From: Candidatus Edwardsbacteria bacterium
Lineage (GTDB): Bacteria > Edwardsbacteria > AC1 > EtOH8
Assembly (NCBI GenBank): GCA_018821925.1
Contig: JAHJLF010000041.1
Coordinates: forward strand, 1-58,201
Length of the DNA stretch: 58,201 nucleotides
Direction: 5' to 3'
The translations under genes and the position numbers were made by a program. The notes beneath the pieces were generated by a model that was given only the letters and a program-made list of their open reading frames with translations, searched no databases and was not told the origin of the DNA. Below, in pieces: positions 15,519 through 25,303 of the stretch (position 1 is its first letter; each line of letters opens with the position of its first letter).

Positions 15519-15547
15519 TTGACTTTTAAGCTGCAATGTCGTATCAT
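15519..15547 (+). promoter_or_regulatory. thiC promoter
   Basis: TTGACT at 15519-15524, 17-base spacer, TATCAT at 15542-15547. The start of transcription would be near 15554, leaving about 28 bases before the GTG at 15582. This supports the GTG start and leaves no room for a TPP riboswitch, which commonly precedes thiC. Confidence 0.65.
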
Positions 15548-15581
15548 TCTTCTTCGGGATTTAAACGAAAGGGAGTGCCAG

Positions 15582-16850
15582 GTGATAAATTTAAACGAAT
15601 CCATCTTAAAACGCATTGCCGAAGAGGAAAAGGTTCCTTTTGAGCATATAAAAAATGGCGTGGAGCAGGGGACCATCGTGGTTCCCATGAACAAGAACCA
15701 CCGTCTGCTCAAACCCTGCGCGGTGGGAGCCGGGATGCGGATAAAGGTCAACGCCAACATCGGGACTTCGCAGGACCTGTCGGACCTGGCCGGCGAGTTG
15801 GAGAAGCTGAAGGCGGCCATAGGAGCCGGGGCCGATGCCATCATGGACCTGTCCACCGGCGGGGATATCGACGCCATCCGGCGGGAGATCATCAATCAAT
15901 GCCCGGTTCCGCTGGGCACGGTGCCCATCTACCAGGCGGCCATCGAGGCCGCCGCCAAAAAAAAATCCTTAGTGGAGATGACGCCCGACGAGATCTTTGC
16001 GGTCATCGAGAAGCAGGCCCAGGACGGGGTGGATTTCATCACCGTCCATTGCGGGGTCAACCTGCAATCGGTGGCCCGCTACAAGGAGGAGGGCCGGGTG
16101 ACCGGGGTGGTCAGCCGGGGTGGGGCTTTTATGATAGAATGGATGAATTTCAACAAGGCCGAGAATCCGCTATACAGCCAGTTCGACCGCCTGCTGGACA
16201 TCTGCAAGGAACATAACGTCACCTTAAGCCTGGGGGACGGCTTCCGTCCCGGCTGTGTGGCCGATGCCACCGACCGGGCCCAGTTAGAGGAACTGCTGAT
16301 CCTGGGCGAGCTGGTGGACCGGGCCCGCCAGGCCGGGGTCCAGGCCATGGTGGAGGGGCCGGGGCATGTTTCCATGGACCAGATCGAGACCAATATTAAA
16401 ATTCAAAAGGAGATATGCAAGGGGGCGCCGTTCTACGTGCTGGGACCGTTAGTCACCGATATCGCCCCGGGGTACGATCATATCACCGCGGCCATCGGCG
16501 GGGCCTGGGCGGCCTACTTCGGGGCGGACTTCCTGTGTTATGTGACGCCGTCGGAGCATCTGCGTTTGCCCACCCTGGAGGACGTCCGGGAAGGGGTGAT
16601 AGTCCTGCGGATAGCGGCCCACGCGGCCGACCTTGCCAAAAAAGCGCCCGGCGCGGCGGACTGGGACCGGGCCATGTCCCAGGCCAGAAAGAAGCTGGAC
16701 TGGAAGAAGCAGATAGAACTGTCCATCAACCCGCCGTACGCCCGGCAGGTGTTCGAATCGGCTCCCCAAAAGGAGTCCGGGGTCTGCACCATGTGCGGGG
16801 AATTCTGCGCCATGAAAAAGATGAACGAAGTGCTGGACGACAAAAAGTAA
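15582..16850 (+). CDS. thiC: phosphomethylpyrimidine synthase
   Basis: ThiC is a radical SAM enzyme that rearranges aminoimidazole ribotide into the pyrimidine half of thiamine. The 423 residues match the short form of the family. Visible motifs are NANIGTS near residue 62, MDLSTGGDI near 87, HCGVN near 148, MVEGPGHV near 255, [22 protein letters not shown] near 305-326 and the C-terminal iron-sulfur ligands C402, C405 and C409. The GTG at 15582 sits seven bases after AAAGGGA and downstream of the promoter. A longer frame from 15492 would start inside the preceding terminator. No other thiamine genes are near, and no TPP riboswitch is visible. Confidence 0.95.
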   Translation: MINLNESILKRIAEEEKVPFEHIKNGVEQGTIVVPMNKNHRLLKPCAVGAGMRIKVNANIGTSQDLSDLAGELEKLKAAIGAGADAIMDLSTGGDIDAIRREIINQCPVPLGTVPIYQAAIEAAAKKKSLVEMTPDEIFAVIEKQAQDGVDFITVHCGVNLQSVARYKEEGRVTGVVSRGGAFMIEWMNFNKAENPLYSQFDRLLDICKEHNVTLSLGDGFRPGCVADATDRAQLEELLILGELVDRARQAGVQAMVEGPGHVSMDQIETNIKIQKEICKGAPFYVLGPLVTDIAPGYDHITAAIGGAWAAYFGADFLCYVTPSEHLRLPTLEDVREGVIVLRIAAHAADLAKKAPGAADWDRAMSQARKKLDWKKQIELSINPPYARQVFESAPQKESGVCTMCGEFCAMKKMNEVLDDKK

Positions 16851-16852
16851 AC

Positions 16853-16987
16853 TTTGCCACAGAGGCTCAGAGACACAGAAATTATTATTGTTGCCTTGTC
16901 ATTCTCGCGAATGCGGGAATCCAGGGAACAAATAGCACGCTGATTGACGCGGATTATTTTGCCACAGAGGCACGGAGACTCAGAGGA
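16853..16987. repeat. composite repeat region between thiC and the next gene
   Basis: Two copies of TTGCCACAGAGGC-like sequence (about 16853-16880 and 16957-16986) flank a TGTCATTCTCGCGAATGCGGGAAT hairpin at 16897-16920 and a CGCTGATTGACGCGGATT word near 16938-16955. All belong to short dispersed repeat types seen elsewhere in the window (29391, 35172, 39592, 9278). No coding potential is seen. Confidence 0.6.
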
Positions 16988-17037
16988 TTATATTATGGAG
17001 GTGGGACATAAATTTTTGTGAACGGGTATCTTAATAA

Positions 17038-18024
17038 ATGATACTAAAAAAATCTGGAATAGACATAGAGAAGATCACAGTTCCATTTCGGGATTTTAAA
17101 AGGTCTGATATTGCATCAGACCTTTGTCATGCAAAACTTATTGCCTTTGGCGAAAATCCCCATGCAGTAGCAGAGTACTATTCTTTCTACATTGATGCGA
17201 TACAGTATCTCTTGAATCAGGAGAAAAAAGTACTGATACTGCTGGAATACCCGTATTGGCATAATTATTATCTGGATGATTTTATTGAGGGACATAACGA
17301 GAAGTTTCTTGAATATGCTTTTTTTGACGGCGAAACAAGTGCGCTCTACGGGACAGGCTTAAAGCAGTTTTATTCAAGAGTTCAGGCACTTTACAAACTT
17401 TATCCCAAGAAGATAGCTTGCAGGCATATCGATGCCATTATGTCGCCATTGGGTCAGGAGCGAATTCAGATCGTGGAATCCTTGGATAAGGCTAAATGGG
17501 AAGTAAATAGGACCATCAAAGAATACCAGAAGAAAAATGAACCTGAAAAGTGGTCCGAGCTACGTGAGCAGTTCATGTTCAACGAGGCTATGGAATCCCA
17601 TCAGCAATTAAAGCCAGATGTTATGGTGGTAATAACCGGTAGCTTTCATGCCAGGAAGAAAGGTGGGCATCCTTTAAGCGATAAATATATGCAATCCCTG
17701 ACAGCGTTAATTTCGGAAAGACTAAATATCGTGCCGCTTAGCATATTGATCACTATCCTTGAAGGCCAGTATGCAAAGCTTGAATATCGGGATAATAAAT
17801 TAGAAAAAATAGCAGTCAACTGTAGCGAGTGGGGCCAGGAGGATACGCAAATGGCATATAAAAATACCACCCGTAATCTATCGGGAGATATATTTATGAC
17901 CAAGTTGAATGATTTTGCAGAGAAGATGGACAACCCGGAGGATTTATATTATGATTGGATTTCCAATCACGATTATATCGTTGCGTTAAGAAACGGTTCA
18001 GCAGATCTTTCAGTGAAAATTTAA
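17038..18024 (+). CDS. putative EreA/ChaN-like superfamily protein, unknown function
   Basis: A 328-residue soluble protein that I do not recognise with certainty. Near residue 39 it has AFGENPHAVAEYYSF and near residue 71 LLEYPYWHN. Near residue 200 it has VVITGSFHARKKGGHPL. A G-E-x-x-H motif early and a G-S-x-H-A motif late are the arrangement of the erythromycin-esterase/ChaN/TraB (TIKI-like) hydrolase superfamily, where these residues line a metal or catalytic site. It is AT-rich compared with thiC and the helicase. Its stop lies two bases before the helicase start, so the two could be co-translated. The ATG at 17038 lacks a strong ribosome site. It follows a repeat-filled gap. Confidence 0.5.
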   Translation: MILKKSGIDIEKITVPFRDFKRSDIASDLCHAKLIAFGENPHAVAEYYSFYIDAIQYLLNQEKKVLILLEYPYWHNYYLDDFIEGHNEKFLEYAFFDGETSALYGTGLKQFYSRVQALYKLYPKKIACRHIDAIMSPLGQERIQIVESLDKAKWEVNRTIKEYQKKNEPEKWSELREQFMFNEAMESHQQLKPDVMVVITGSFHARKKGGHPLSDKYMQSLTALISERLNIVPLSILITILEGQYAKLEYRDNKLEKIAVNCSEWGQEDTQMAYKNTTRNLSGDIFMTKLNDFAEKMDNPEDLYYDWISNHDYIVALRNGSADLSVKI

Positions 18025-18026
18025 CA

Positions 18027-20810
18027 ATGCCGAAAAAGATAAAAGAAAATATTCAAGAGCTGCCTAAGGCGGTGGAGACTGTTCTGCCCCTCGCCTTTGT
18101 TGCGGTGGACATCGAGACCACCGGCCTTAACTGGGACCGGGACCAGATCATCGAACTGGGTGCGGTCAGGGTGGAGAACGGGGCGGTAACCGCCCGGTTT
18201 CAAACCCTGGTCCATTCCGAGCGGAAGGTGCCGCCGTTCATCCAGGGGCTAACCGGCATCACCCAGGCCGAGATAGACGAAGCTCCGCCCCTGGAGGGGT
18301 GCGCCGCTGATCTCCAGCAGTTCGTGGGGGAATTGCCGCTGGTGTTCCATAACGCTCAGTTCGACCTGAAATTTCTTAAAGCCGCCATGGAGATCGCCAA
18401 TCCCTGCTGGGATACCCTAAGCCTGGCCCGGGCCCTGCTTCCCGATAACAAAAGCCACAGCTTAAAGAACCTTTGCTTGGCTTACGGGATCGATCCCGGG
18501 CAGGCCCACCGGGCCGACGACGACGCCCATTCCACCGCTTTGCTGTTCCTTAAGCTTTATGACCATCTGCTGGACCTGGATCTGCCGATGCTGCAGGCGA
18601 TGTCGCACCTGGCCCTGCCGTTCCACCGCCTGCTGCTGAGCCGGGCGATATCGGAGACCAGGCAGACCGGCATCACGGCCGATCATAAAACAGACCGGGA
18701 GAAAATTCCGGCCGGCGCGTCGGCCCCCAGGGTCGATGCCCTGGACGAGGTCTTCGGCCCGGATAAACGACTGGCCGAGGTCCTGGGGGCGGGCTACGAA
18801 TCCCGCCAGGAGCAGATGGACATGGCCCGTTCGGTGATGGAGGCCTTTGACAATGAGGAGTATTTGTGCGTGGAGGCCGGCACCGGCACCGGCAAGAGCC
18901 TGGCCTATCTGGCCCCGGCGGCCATCTGGTCTCGCCTGAACAACGAGAGGGTGGTGATCTCCACCCACACCAAGACCCTCCAGGAGCAGCTTTACGGCAA
19001 GGACGTGCCGATCCTGCGTTCGGCCGCCGGATATTTCAACGCTGCCGTGCTCAAAGGCCGGAACAATTATCTGTGCTGGCGCCGCTGGCAGGAGGTGATG
19101 CTGCACCCCGAGCTATTTTTGACCCCGGATGAAAGGGAGGAGGCCCTGATCCTGTGCCGGTGGGCCGGGACCACGTCCGGCGGGGATGTCGCCGAGCACC
19201 GGGGGTTCTCCCCCGGCCGGGCGCCCGGATTGTGGGGCAAGATCTGCTCCGACCATACCGCCTGCCATAACCACCGCTGCAAATTCGTTAAGAAATGCTT
19301 CATGGCGCAGGCCAGGAAAAGGGCCGAGGAAGCCGACCTGGTGATCGTCAACCATTCCTTGCTTTTCACCGACCTGGTGATGCCCAGCGGGGTACTGCCG
19401 GATTACCAGCGGGTGATAATCGACGAGGCCCACAACATCGAGAAGACGGCCACCGACTTTCTGGGATACAACCTGGACCGCTGGACGGTGTCCCGGTTCC
19501 TGTCCGGGATATTCAACCGGAGCCCGGTGGAGTCCGGCCTGCTGCCGACCCTGAATCACTGGCTGAAAAAATCCGGCCTCAACAAGGACGTGGTTGGATC
19601 CATCGAGAAATCATCGCTGGATGTAGTCCAGCAGATACTGGAGGCCGGCAAAGCCTCGGACCGGTTCTTCAAACGGAAGTGGGAGCTGGGCGATCCCAAG
19701 GGCCGGCAGGAGAAAAGGCGCTATCTGGAGGGCGACGGCTTCCAGCAATCGGTGCTGGACCAGTCCCAGGAGTTGATGTCTCTTTTAGACCGGCTGACCG
19801 ATTCCCTGAGTCTGTTGAACCAGTGGCTGGCGGACGTGGAGGCGGCCGACTCCGACGAATTAGACACCCTGCGCCAGGAGATATCCGGCCGCAGCCTGGA
19901 GGCCAGGAATATCAACAACACCCTGGGCAAGCTGGCCACAGCCGATGACAAGGGCTACATCTTCTGGATGGAGCCGGGCGACCGCAATCACGGGATCAAG
20001 CTGGTGGCCGGGCCGCTGGAGGTGGGGCAGGTGCTGGCCAAGATCCTGTTCCCCCGGGTCAAGACGGCGGTGTTCACCTCGGCCACCCTGGCGGTGGACG
20101 GAAAATTCGATTTCTTCAAGAACCGGGTAGGGCTGTCGCTGGTGGACCAGGACCGGGTGATCTGCTCCGCTTTGGCGTCGCCCTTCGACTTCAATAAACA
20201 GGCGGCCATCTTCGTGCCCACCTATCTGCCGTCGCCCAAACTGCCGGATTACGATAAGGCCTTCAACGATATGGTCCAGGAAGTGCTGGAGTCCACAAAG
20301 GTGGGGACCCTGGTGCTGTTCACCGCCTTCGATCAATTAAAGAGAAGCTACCAGCAGGTGCAGGAGAGCGGCAACCTGAAAGTTCTGGCCCAGTGGCTGG
20401 ACGGCAACCCGGCCCAGTTAGTGGAGCGGTCGCTGAACGAGAAGGACACCATCATCTTCGGCACCAACAGTTTCTGGGAGGGGGTGGACCTGCCGGGCCA
20501 GGCCTGCGAACTGCTGATCATCGCCCGCCTGCCGTTCTCGGTGCCCAGCGATCCTCTGGTCAGCGCCCGCTGCCAGGCCATCGAGCAGGCCGGGGGCAGT
20601 TCCTTCAACCAGTACCTGCTGCCCGAGGCGGTGATCCGCTTCCGCCAGGGGTTCGGGAGACTGATTCGCAGCCGGACCGATTTCGGGGCGGTGGTGGTGG
20701 GCGACAGCCGGATAACCGCCACCGAATACGGCAAGGTCTTTATCCGGTCACTGCCCAAGATGCCGCTGTTCATCTGCCGGGATCTGGATGAGTTGCTGGA
20801 GAATTTGTAG
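18027..20810 (+). CDS. dinG: DinG-family helicase with N-terminal DEDDh exonuclease
   Basis: A 927-residue fusion. Residues 20-190 are a DnaQ-like 3'-5' exonuclease: D and E in AVDIETTG, D in NAQFD and the H/D pair in HRADDDAH. From about residue 250 comes an XPD/DinG-type helicase: Walker A EAGTGTGKS with K290, DEAH at 466-469, and the cysteine set around NNYLCW and CSDHTACHNHRCKFVKKC, suggesting a 4Fe-4S cluster. Motifs GTNSFWEGVDLPG and RFRQGFGRLIRS close the protein. Such fusions are known in Firmicutes and other phyla and act in DNA repair or R-loop removal. The ATG at 18027 is preferred; a longer frame from 17955 would overlap the previous gene. Confidence 0.92.
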   Translation: MPKKIKENIQELPKAVETVLPLAFVAVDIETTGLNWDRDQIIELGAVRVENGAVTARFQTLVHSERKVPPFIQGLTGITQAEIDEAPPLEGCAADLQQFVGELPLVFHNAQFDLKFLKAAMEIANPCWDTLSLARALLPDNKSHSLKNLCLAYGIDPGQAHRADDDAHSTALLFLKLYDHLLDLDLPMLQAMSHLALPFHRLLLSRAISETRQTGITADHKTDREKIPAGASAPRVDALDEVFGPDKRLAEVLGAGYESRQEQMDMARSVMEAFDNEEYLCVEAGTGTGKSLAYLAPAAIWSRLNNERVVISTHTKTLQEQLYGKDVPILRSAAGYFNAAVLKGRNNYLCWRRWQEVMLHPELFLTPDEREEALILCRWAGTTSGGDVAEHRGFSPGRAPGLWGKICSDHTACHNHRCKFVKKCFMAQARKRAEEADLVIVNHSLLFTDLVMPSGVLPDYQRVIIDEAHNIEKTATDFLGYNLDRWTVSRFLSGIFNRSPVESGLLPTLNHWLKKSGLNKDVVGSIEKSSLDVVQQILEAGKASDRFFKRKWELGDPKGRQEKRRYLEGDGFQQSVLDQSQELMSLLDRLTDSLSLLNQWLADVEAADSDELDTLRQEISGRSLEARNINNTLGKLATADDKGYIFWMEPGDRNHGIKLVAGPLEVGQVLAKILFPRVKTAVFTSATLAVDGKFDFFKNRVGLSLVDQDRVICSALASPFDFNKQAAIFVPTYLPSPKLPDYDKAFNDMVQEVLESTKVGTLVLFTAFDQLKRSYQQVQESGNLKVLAQWLDGNPAQLVERSLNEKDTIIFGTNSFWEGVDLPGQACELLIIARLPFSVPSDPLVSARCQAIEQAGGSSFNQYLLPEAVIRFRQGFGRLIRSRTDFGAVVVGDSRITATEYGKVFIRSLPKMPLFICRDLDELLENL

Positions 20811-20840
20811 CAACGGTGATAAAATATTGATCCGATGTCG

Positions 20841-20869
20841 TTGACTATATTGACTGGCGGTATTATTAT
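20841..20869 (+). promoter_or_regulatory. probable promoter of the YVTN protein gene
   Basis: TTGACT at 20841-20846, 17-base spacer and TATTAT at 20864-20869. It lies 50 bases before the ATG at 20920. There is no intrinsic terminator after dinG. Confidence 0.45.
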
Positions 20870-20919
20870 AATGTCAGACAACTTATAACTTACAACCAAA
20901 TAAGGAATATTGAGAACAT

Positions 20920-23900
20920 ATGAAACGGCTATCATTTAGTATCCTGGTCGGACTTATAGTTACAACTATTTATTCGTCGGCCCGAGCCGACTGGATCACA
21001 AAGACGATATTGGTCAATTCCAATCCCAGCGCCGCGGCCATCAATCCGGTGACTAATAAGATCTACGTTTCGAACGGTTACACCGGCACATTGCAGGTGA
21101 TCGATGGAGCAACCAATGCGACCACCACTGTCGCAGGCATGTCGAATCCCCAGGGCATCGCGGTCGACCCGGTGAAGAACAAGATCTTCGTGGCCAACAC
21201 CAATAATACCGTCACCGTGATCGACGGCGCTACCAATGCAACCACCATCTTGCCGGCAGGTTCAGGCACATACTCCATCGCGGTGAACCCGGCGACCAAC
21301 AAAGCCTATGCGGTGAACAGCAGCAGCAACACCGTTACCATCATCAACGGGACCACCCTTGATACTGCTACCGTGGCGGTGGGGTCCAGCCCCAATCAAA
21401 TAGCGGTCAATCCGGTAACCAATAAAATATACGTGGTCAACCGCAGCGGCAATTCAATCTCGGTTATCGACGGTTCTAATAACAGCGTTACGACCGTGCC
21501 AGTTGGCTCAAGCCCCCAGGGCATCGCTTTAAACACTGTTACCAATAAGATATATGTGGCTAATAACGCCAGCAATACCGTGACAGAGATCGACGGTCTT
21601 ACCAACGATACCACCAGCGTGGCCACGGCCGCCGGGCCCATCGCGGTGGCGGTGAATCCGTCCACTAACAGGATATATGCGGTCTGCATGAGTGGAAATA
21701 CGGTCACTGTCATTGACGGGGCGTCCCGCGATACCACTCTTATCCCGGGCGGTGCATGGATGCAGTACGTTTCCGTGAATCCGATCACCAATAAAATTTA
21801 CGTTGTCAACGGAGGTGCTGGGGCTTCGGTCATGGTGATAGACGGGGCCACAAACGCCACTTCAACACTCACCTCCGGGACTATGACACCGTTCCTTCGG
21901 GCCGTGGTGGTGAACCCGGTGACCAATAAGATCTATATCGCCGTGGACCGGAACACCGGCAGCAGCTACAATGTCACGGTGATAGACGGCTCCAGCAACA
22001 AACCCGCCACAGTGACCGCGGCCAACCAGCCCCAGGATGTGGCCGTCAATCCGGTGACCAACAAAATCTACGTGGCCAACCACGGGTTCGGGGCCAACAG
22101 CGTGACGGTAATAGACGGGGCCACCAACGCCAAGGTCGATGTCGGCGCCGGGACCTATCCGGCCGCGGTGGCGGTCAATCCGGTTACCAACAAAATATAT
22201 GCGGCCAACGAGAACAGTAACAATGTCACGGTGATCGACGGGGCCACCAATGCCACAGCAACGGTCATCGCCGGGACCAGGCCCTATGCGGTGGCGGTCA
22301 ACCCGGTGACCAACAAGGTTTACGTGGCCAACGTCGGTAGCGCCAGCGTCACGGTAATCGACGGGGCCACCAACGCCACCACCACCGTGGCCGTGGGCAC
22401 CCAGCCCTGCCGTGTGGCGGTCAATCCGGTGACCAACCGGATCTACGTGGCCAATGCCGCCAGCAATAATGTTACGGTGATTGACGGGGCCACCAACCAT
22501 ACTGCCACGGTGCCGGCCGGAGGCGCCCCTTGGTCGCTGGCGGTCAACTCGGTGACCAACAAGATCTACGTGGCCAACATGAGCAGCGCCAACGTGACGG
22601 TGATCGACGGGGCCAACAACGCCACCGCCACCGTCAGCGCAGGCTCATACCCCTATTCCGTGGCGGTGAACCCGGCCACCAACAAGGCCTACGTGGCCAA
22701 CTTTTACGGCAACAGCGTCACGGTAATCAACGGGGCCACCAACGATACGGCCACGGTGGCGGTAGGGACCTACCCCTACGCGGTGGCGGTGGATCCGGTC
22801 AGCAACAAGGTCTACGTGGCCAATTCCGGGAGCAACAATCTTACAGTGATCGACGGGGCCACCAAGAGCACGACCACCGCAAGTACGGGCACAGATCCCA
22901 GGGCGGTGGCGGTCAATCCGGTGACCAACAAGATTTATACGGCCAATTACGGCAGCAGCAATGCCACGGTGATAGACGCGGTACCGGTCTCCGAGAGCGG
23001 AGTGCGGGCCGTGATTGATTCACTATCCGGGAATGTGGCCTATCAAACCAAGCCTGTTCTGACCGGCAAGGCCGTTAACCGGTGGATCCCAAGTAAAACA
23101 AACATGATGGGCGTGCTTAACGACTGGATGGCAGGGCAGGAGGCATGGAACTGGGCGGCCGGTCCTTTCGACAGCACCTCGTCGGATTCAATCGGTTGGA
23201 CATACAACTGGGGAACCGATTCCCTGCTGTTCGGGGAAAATTTCATCAATATCGTGCCCCTGGAGATGCAGTCGGCCGGCACCAACAACCTGGGCTTGGG
23301 CACGCCATTCGCCGGGAACATGCTGACCTATCCGGTCTATTACCTGGACAGCATTCCGCCAGCACAGGTTACACTCGTCGCTCCGGTGCATGATACATTG
23401 ATCGGAGACAGTATAATATCTTTTGTCTGGCACAAGGCAAGCGACAATTACAGCTTAGGGCATTACAAATTTCAGGTTGCCTCTAACGATTCATTTTCAC
23501 CAGCCTTCAGGGATACCATGGTCAGCGATACCACGGCCGTTCTGACGCTTTCTTCAAGCGACACCATCTACTACTGGCGGGTGAGAGCGGTGGATGCCTG
23601 CGGCAATGTAGGAGAGTATTCGGCAACCTGGAAGTTTGAGATTGATGTCACCAGCCCGGCTGTGCCAACGCTTCTTACCCCGGCCGACAATGCCTGGCTG
23701 ACCTTGGACACAGCTTTCTGCACCTGGAGTGCAGTTGCCAAATCGGGCAAGGCCGCACCGGTCTATTATGTTTTAAAAGCTTATTTGTTGTCCGATACCA
23801 TCAATCCTGTTATTATTGACACCACCAGCCTGACAATTGATACGTTATTAATATCAGAAAACCGCTACCGCTGGCTGGTGGAGGCCCATGATGAGGCTGG

Positions 23901-25143
23901 TAACCCGCCGGGGATCTCGGATGCCTTCAATTTCGGGTATGATGTAACCCCTCCGGCAACAGCTACGTTGATCATTCCCAATGACAGCTTGATCACCAAC
24001 CAAAGCAATAACAATTTTATCTGGAATAGCTGTTTTGATAGCATCAGCGGGTTGAAGGAGTATACTCTGCAATATGCCTATGATATGAGCTTCAGTGACG
24101 GCCTGGCCGAGACCACACTGACCGATACCAGTATAACTCTGGCTATGGCCGATAGCAATTACTACTGGCGGGTTATAGCGAGAGACACGGTTAGTAATGT
24201 CAGCGTATCTGATATCAGATATTTATCAATAGATACTCAAGATCCCAATATTCCCAGCCTGTCAGCCCCAATCGACAATTTATGGACGGAGGACACCACC
24301 ATAATCTGCAGCTGGGGTGAAGTGACCAAGAAGGCCAAGGCCAGCGAGGTGTCATATGTGATCCAATTAGACACCACCAACACTTTTGCTACCCCCATCA
24401 TTGAAGACACCACCGGCATCCTGTTGGATACCTTCAACCTGGCCGAGGGACAGTACTACTGGCGGGTGATGGCCTACGACCTGGCCGGGAACTACGGGAC
24501 CTACTCAACCTATCGTAAGTTCGGGATAGATACCACGGCCCCGCTGTTCCAAAGCGTAAAAGCGCTGCCCGACGATCCGGGCGCGCCCTACGGCCCGTAT
24601 GAAGTGACAAGCAGTATCTACGACCTGAGCGGGGTAAAATATGCTTATATGTTCACACAGATCAACGGCGGCAGCTGGGACAGCACAGCGATGTTCTTTT
24701 CATCCGACAGTTTAAGAGACAGCATACCGGAATTAAATCCGGCCACCGACGAGACCTTGAGTGTCAGTTATTACATCAAGGCAACCGACATGCTGGATCA
24801 TCAAAATACCAGCAGTACCTATAGCTTTAAGGCTATAGGGCCATTGGGAGTGGCAGGGAAGCCGACATCAATTATTCCGACAGTCTATGCTTTGGATAAC
24901 GCTTATCCCAACCCTTCAAGAGGGCAGACCACTTTCAAGTATCAACTGCCGAAGGAATCCAAGGTCAGCCTTACGGTTTACAACGTGGTAGGCCAAATGA
25001 TCAAACGGTTCGATGTTGGCACCAAGCCTGCCGGATATCACCAGATAAGCTGGAAAGACAATACTTTGCCCAACGGGGTCTATATCTACCAGCTTAAAGC
25101 GGGAACATTCAGTTCCACCAGGAAACTGATGGTGCTTAGGTAA
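20920..25143 (+). CDS. giant secreted YVTN beta-propeller protein with FN3/Ig-like repeats and T9SS domain
   Basis: A 1407-residue exported protein. After a signal peptide (cut near residue 24, ARA), 16 repeats of about 41-46 residues run to roughly residue 690, each of the form AVNPVTNKIYVAN...VTVIDGATNATxTV. This is the YVTN-type beta-propeller repeat; 16 units could make two 8-bladed or other propellers. A unique region of about 110 residues follows, then four FN3/Ig-like modules (about 820-1210, each with YYWRV). The C-terminal sorting domain runs from NAYPNPSRG to RKLMVLR. The propeller repeats are also very similar in DNA, so unequal recombination could change their number. Probably a surface adhesin or scaffold; ligand unknown. 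Confidence 0.87.
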   Translation: MKRLSFSILVGLIVTTIYSSARADWITKTILVNSNPSAAAINPVTNKIYVSNGYTGTLQVIDGATNATTTVAGMSNPQGIAVDPVKNKIFVANTNNTVTVIDGATNATTILPAGSGTYSIAVNPATNKAYAVNSSSNTVTIINGTTLDTATVAVGSSPNQIAVNPVTNKIYVVNRSGNSISVIDGSNNSVTTVPVGSSPQGIALNTVTNKIYVANNASNTVTEIDGLTNDTTSVATAAGPIAVAVNPSTNRIYAVCMSGNTVTVIDGASRDTTLIPGGAWMQYVSVNPITNKIYVVNGGAGASVMVIDGATNATSTLTSGTMTPFLRAVVVNPVTNKIYIAVDRNTGSSYNVTVIDGSSNKPATVTAANQPQDVAVNPVTNKIYVANHGFGANSVTVIDGATNAKVDVGAGTYPAAVAVNPVTNKIYAANENSNNVTVIDGATNATATVIAGTRPYAVAVNPVTNKVYVANVGSASVTVIDGATNATTTVAVGTQPCRVAVNPVTNRIYVANAASNNVTVIDGATNHTATVPAGGAPWSLAVNSVTNKIYVANMSSANVTVIDGANNATATVSAGSYPYSVAVNPATNKAYVANFYGNSVTVINGATNDTATVAVGTYPYAVAVDPVSNKVYVANSGSNNLTVIDGATKSTTTASTGTDPRAVAVNPVTNKIYTANYGSSNATVIDAVPVSESGVRAVIDSLSGNVAYQTKPVLTGKAVNRWIPSKTNMMGVLNDWMAGQEAWNWAAGPFDSTSSDSIGWTYNWGTDSLLFGENFINIVPLEMQSAGTNNLGLGTPFAGNMLTYPVYYLDSIPPAQVTLVAPVHDTLIGDSIISFVWHKASDNYSLGHYKFQVASNDSFSPAFRDTMVSDTTAVLTLSSSDTIYYWRVRAVDACGNVGEYSATWKFEIDVTSPAVPTLLTPADNAWLTLDTAFCTWSAVAKSGKAAPVYYVLKAYLLSDTINPVIIDTTSLTIDTLLISENRYRWLVEAHDEAGNPPGISDAFNFGYDVTPPATATLIIPNDSLITNQSNNNFIWNSCFDSISGLKEYTLQYAYDMSFSDGLAETTLTDTSITLAMADSNYYWRVIARDTVSNVSVSDIRYLSIDTQDPNIPSLSAPIDNLWTEDTTIICSWGEVTKKAKASEVSYVIQLDTTNTFATPIIEDTTGILLDTFNLAEGQYYWRVMAYDLAGNYGTYSTYRKFGIDTTAPLFQSVKALPDDPGAPYGPYEVTSSIYDLSGVKYAYMFTQINGGSWDSTAMFFSSDSLRDSIPELNPATDETLSVSYYIKATDMLDHQNTSSTYSFKAIGPLGVAGKPTSIIPTVYALDNAYPNPSRGQTTFKYQLPKESKVSLTVYNVVGQMIKRFDVGTKPAGYHQISWKDNTLPNGVYIYQLKAGTFSSTRKLMVLR
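21030..22990 (+). repeat. tandem coding repeats, 16 units of about 123-138 bp
   Basis: The propeller units repeat at the DNA level. GGTGACCAACAA(G/A)AT(C/T)TACGTGGCCAAC-like words return in almost every unit, especially from about 22040 to 22960. The later units are more alike than the early ones, which points to recent expansion there. Confidence 0.8.
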
Positions 25144-25167
25144 CTACTTTAAACATAGCTGAAGTAT

Positions 25168-25203
25168 AAGGGGGTTGTTTTTAAATGACAGCCCCTTGTT
25201 TTC
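25168..25203 (+). terminator. probable terminator after the YVTN gene
   Basis: AAGGGG at 25168-25173 pairs with CCCCTT at 25192-25197, extended after one bulged G by a weaker five-pair stem, and followed by GTTTTC. Weaker than the others in the window. Confidence 0.6.
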
Positions 25204-25228
25204 ATGGCAAAATAATAATATATTATAG

Positions 25229-25257
25229 TTGACAAACGTAATAAAAAGTATTAGTAT
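25229..25257 (+). promoter_or_regulatory. promoter of the Kelch protein gene
   Basis: TTGACA at 25229-25234, 17-base spacer and TAGTAT at 25252-25257, in an AT-rich stretch. Transcription would start near 25264, 40 bases before the ATG at 25304. Confidence 0.6.
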
Positions 25258-25303
25258 AAAATTGCAAACCCCAAAAAATTAAATTCAAATGGAGGAGGAA
25301 AAC

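Noticed and set aside
15492-15581. N-terminal extension of thiC
   Set aside because: It would start in the terminator and before the promoter; the GTG at 15582 fits family, promoter and ribosome site.
15554-15581. TPP riboswitch before thiC
   Set aside because: The leader predicted from the promoter is only about 28 bases, too short for the aptamer.
21030-22990. CRISPR-like or satellite repeats
   Set aside because: The periodicity is in frame and encodes beta-propeller units of one protein.
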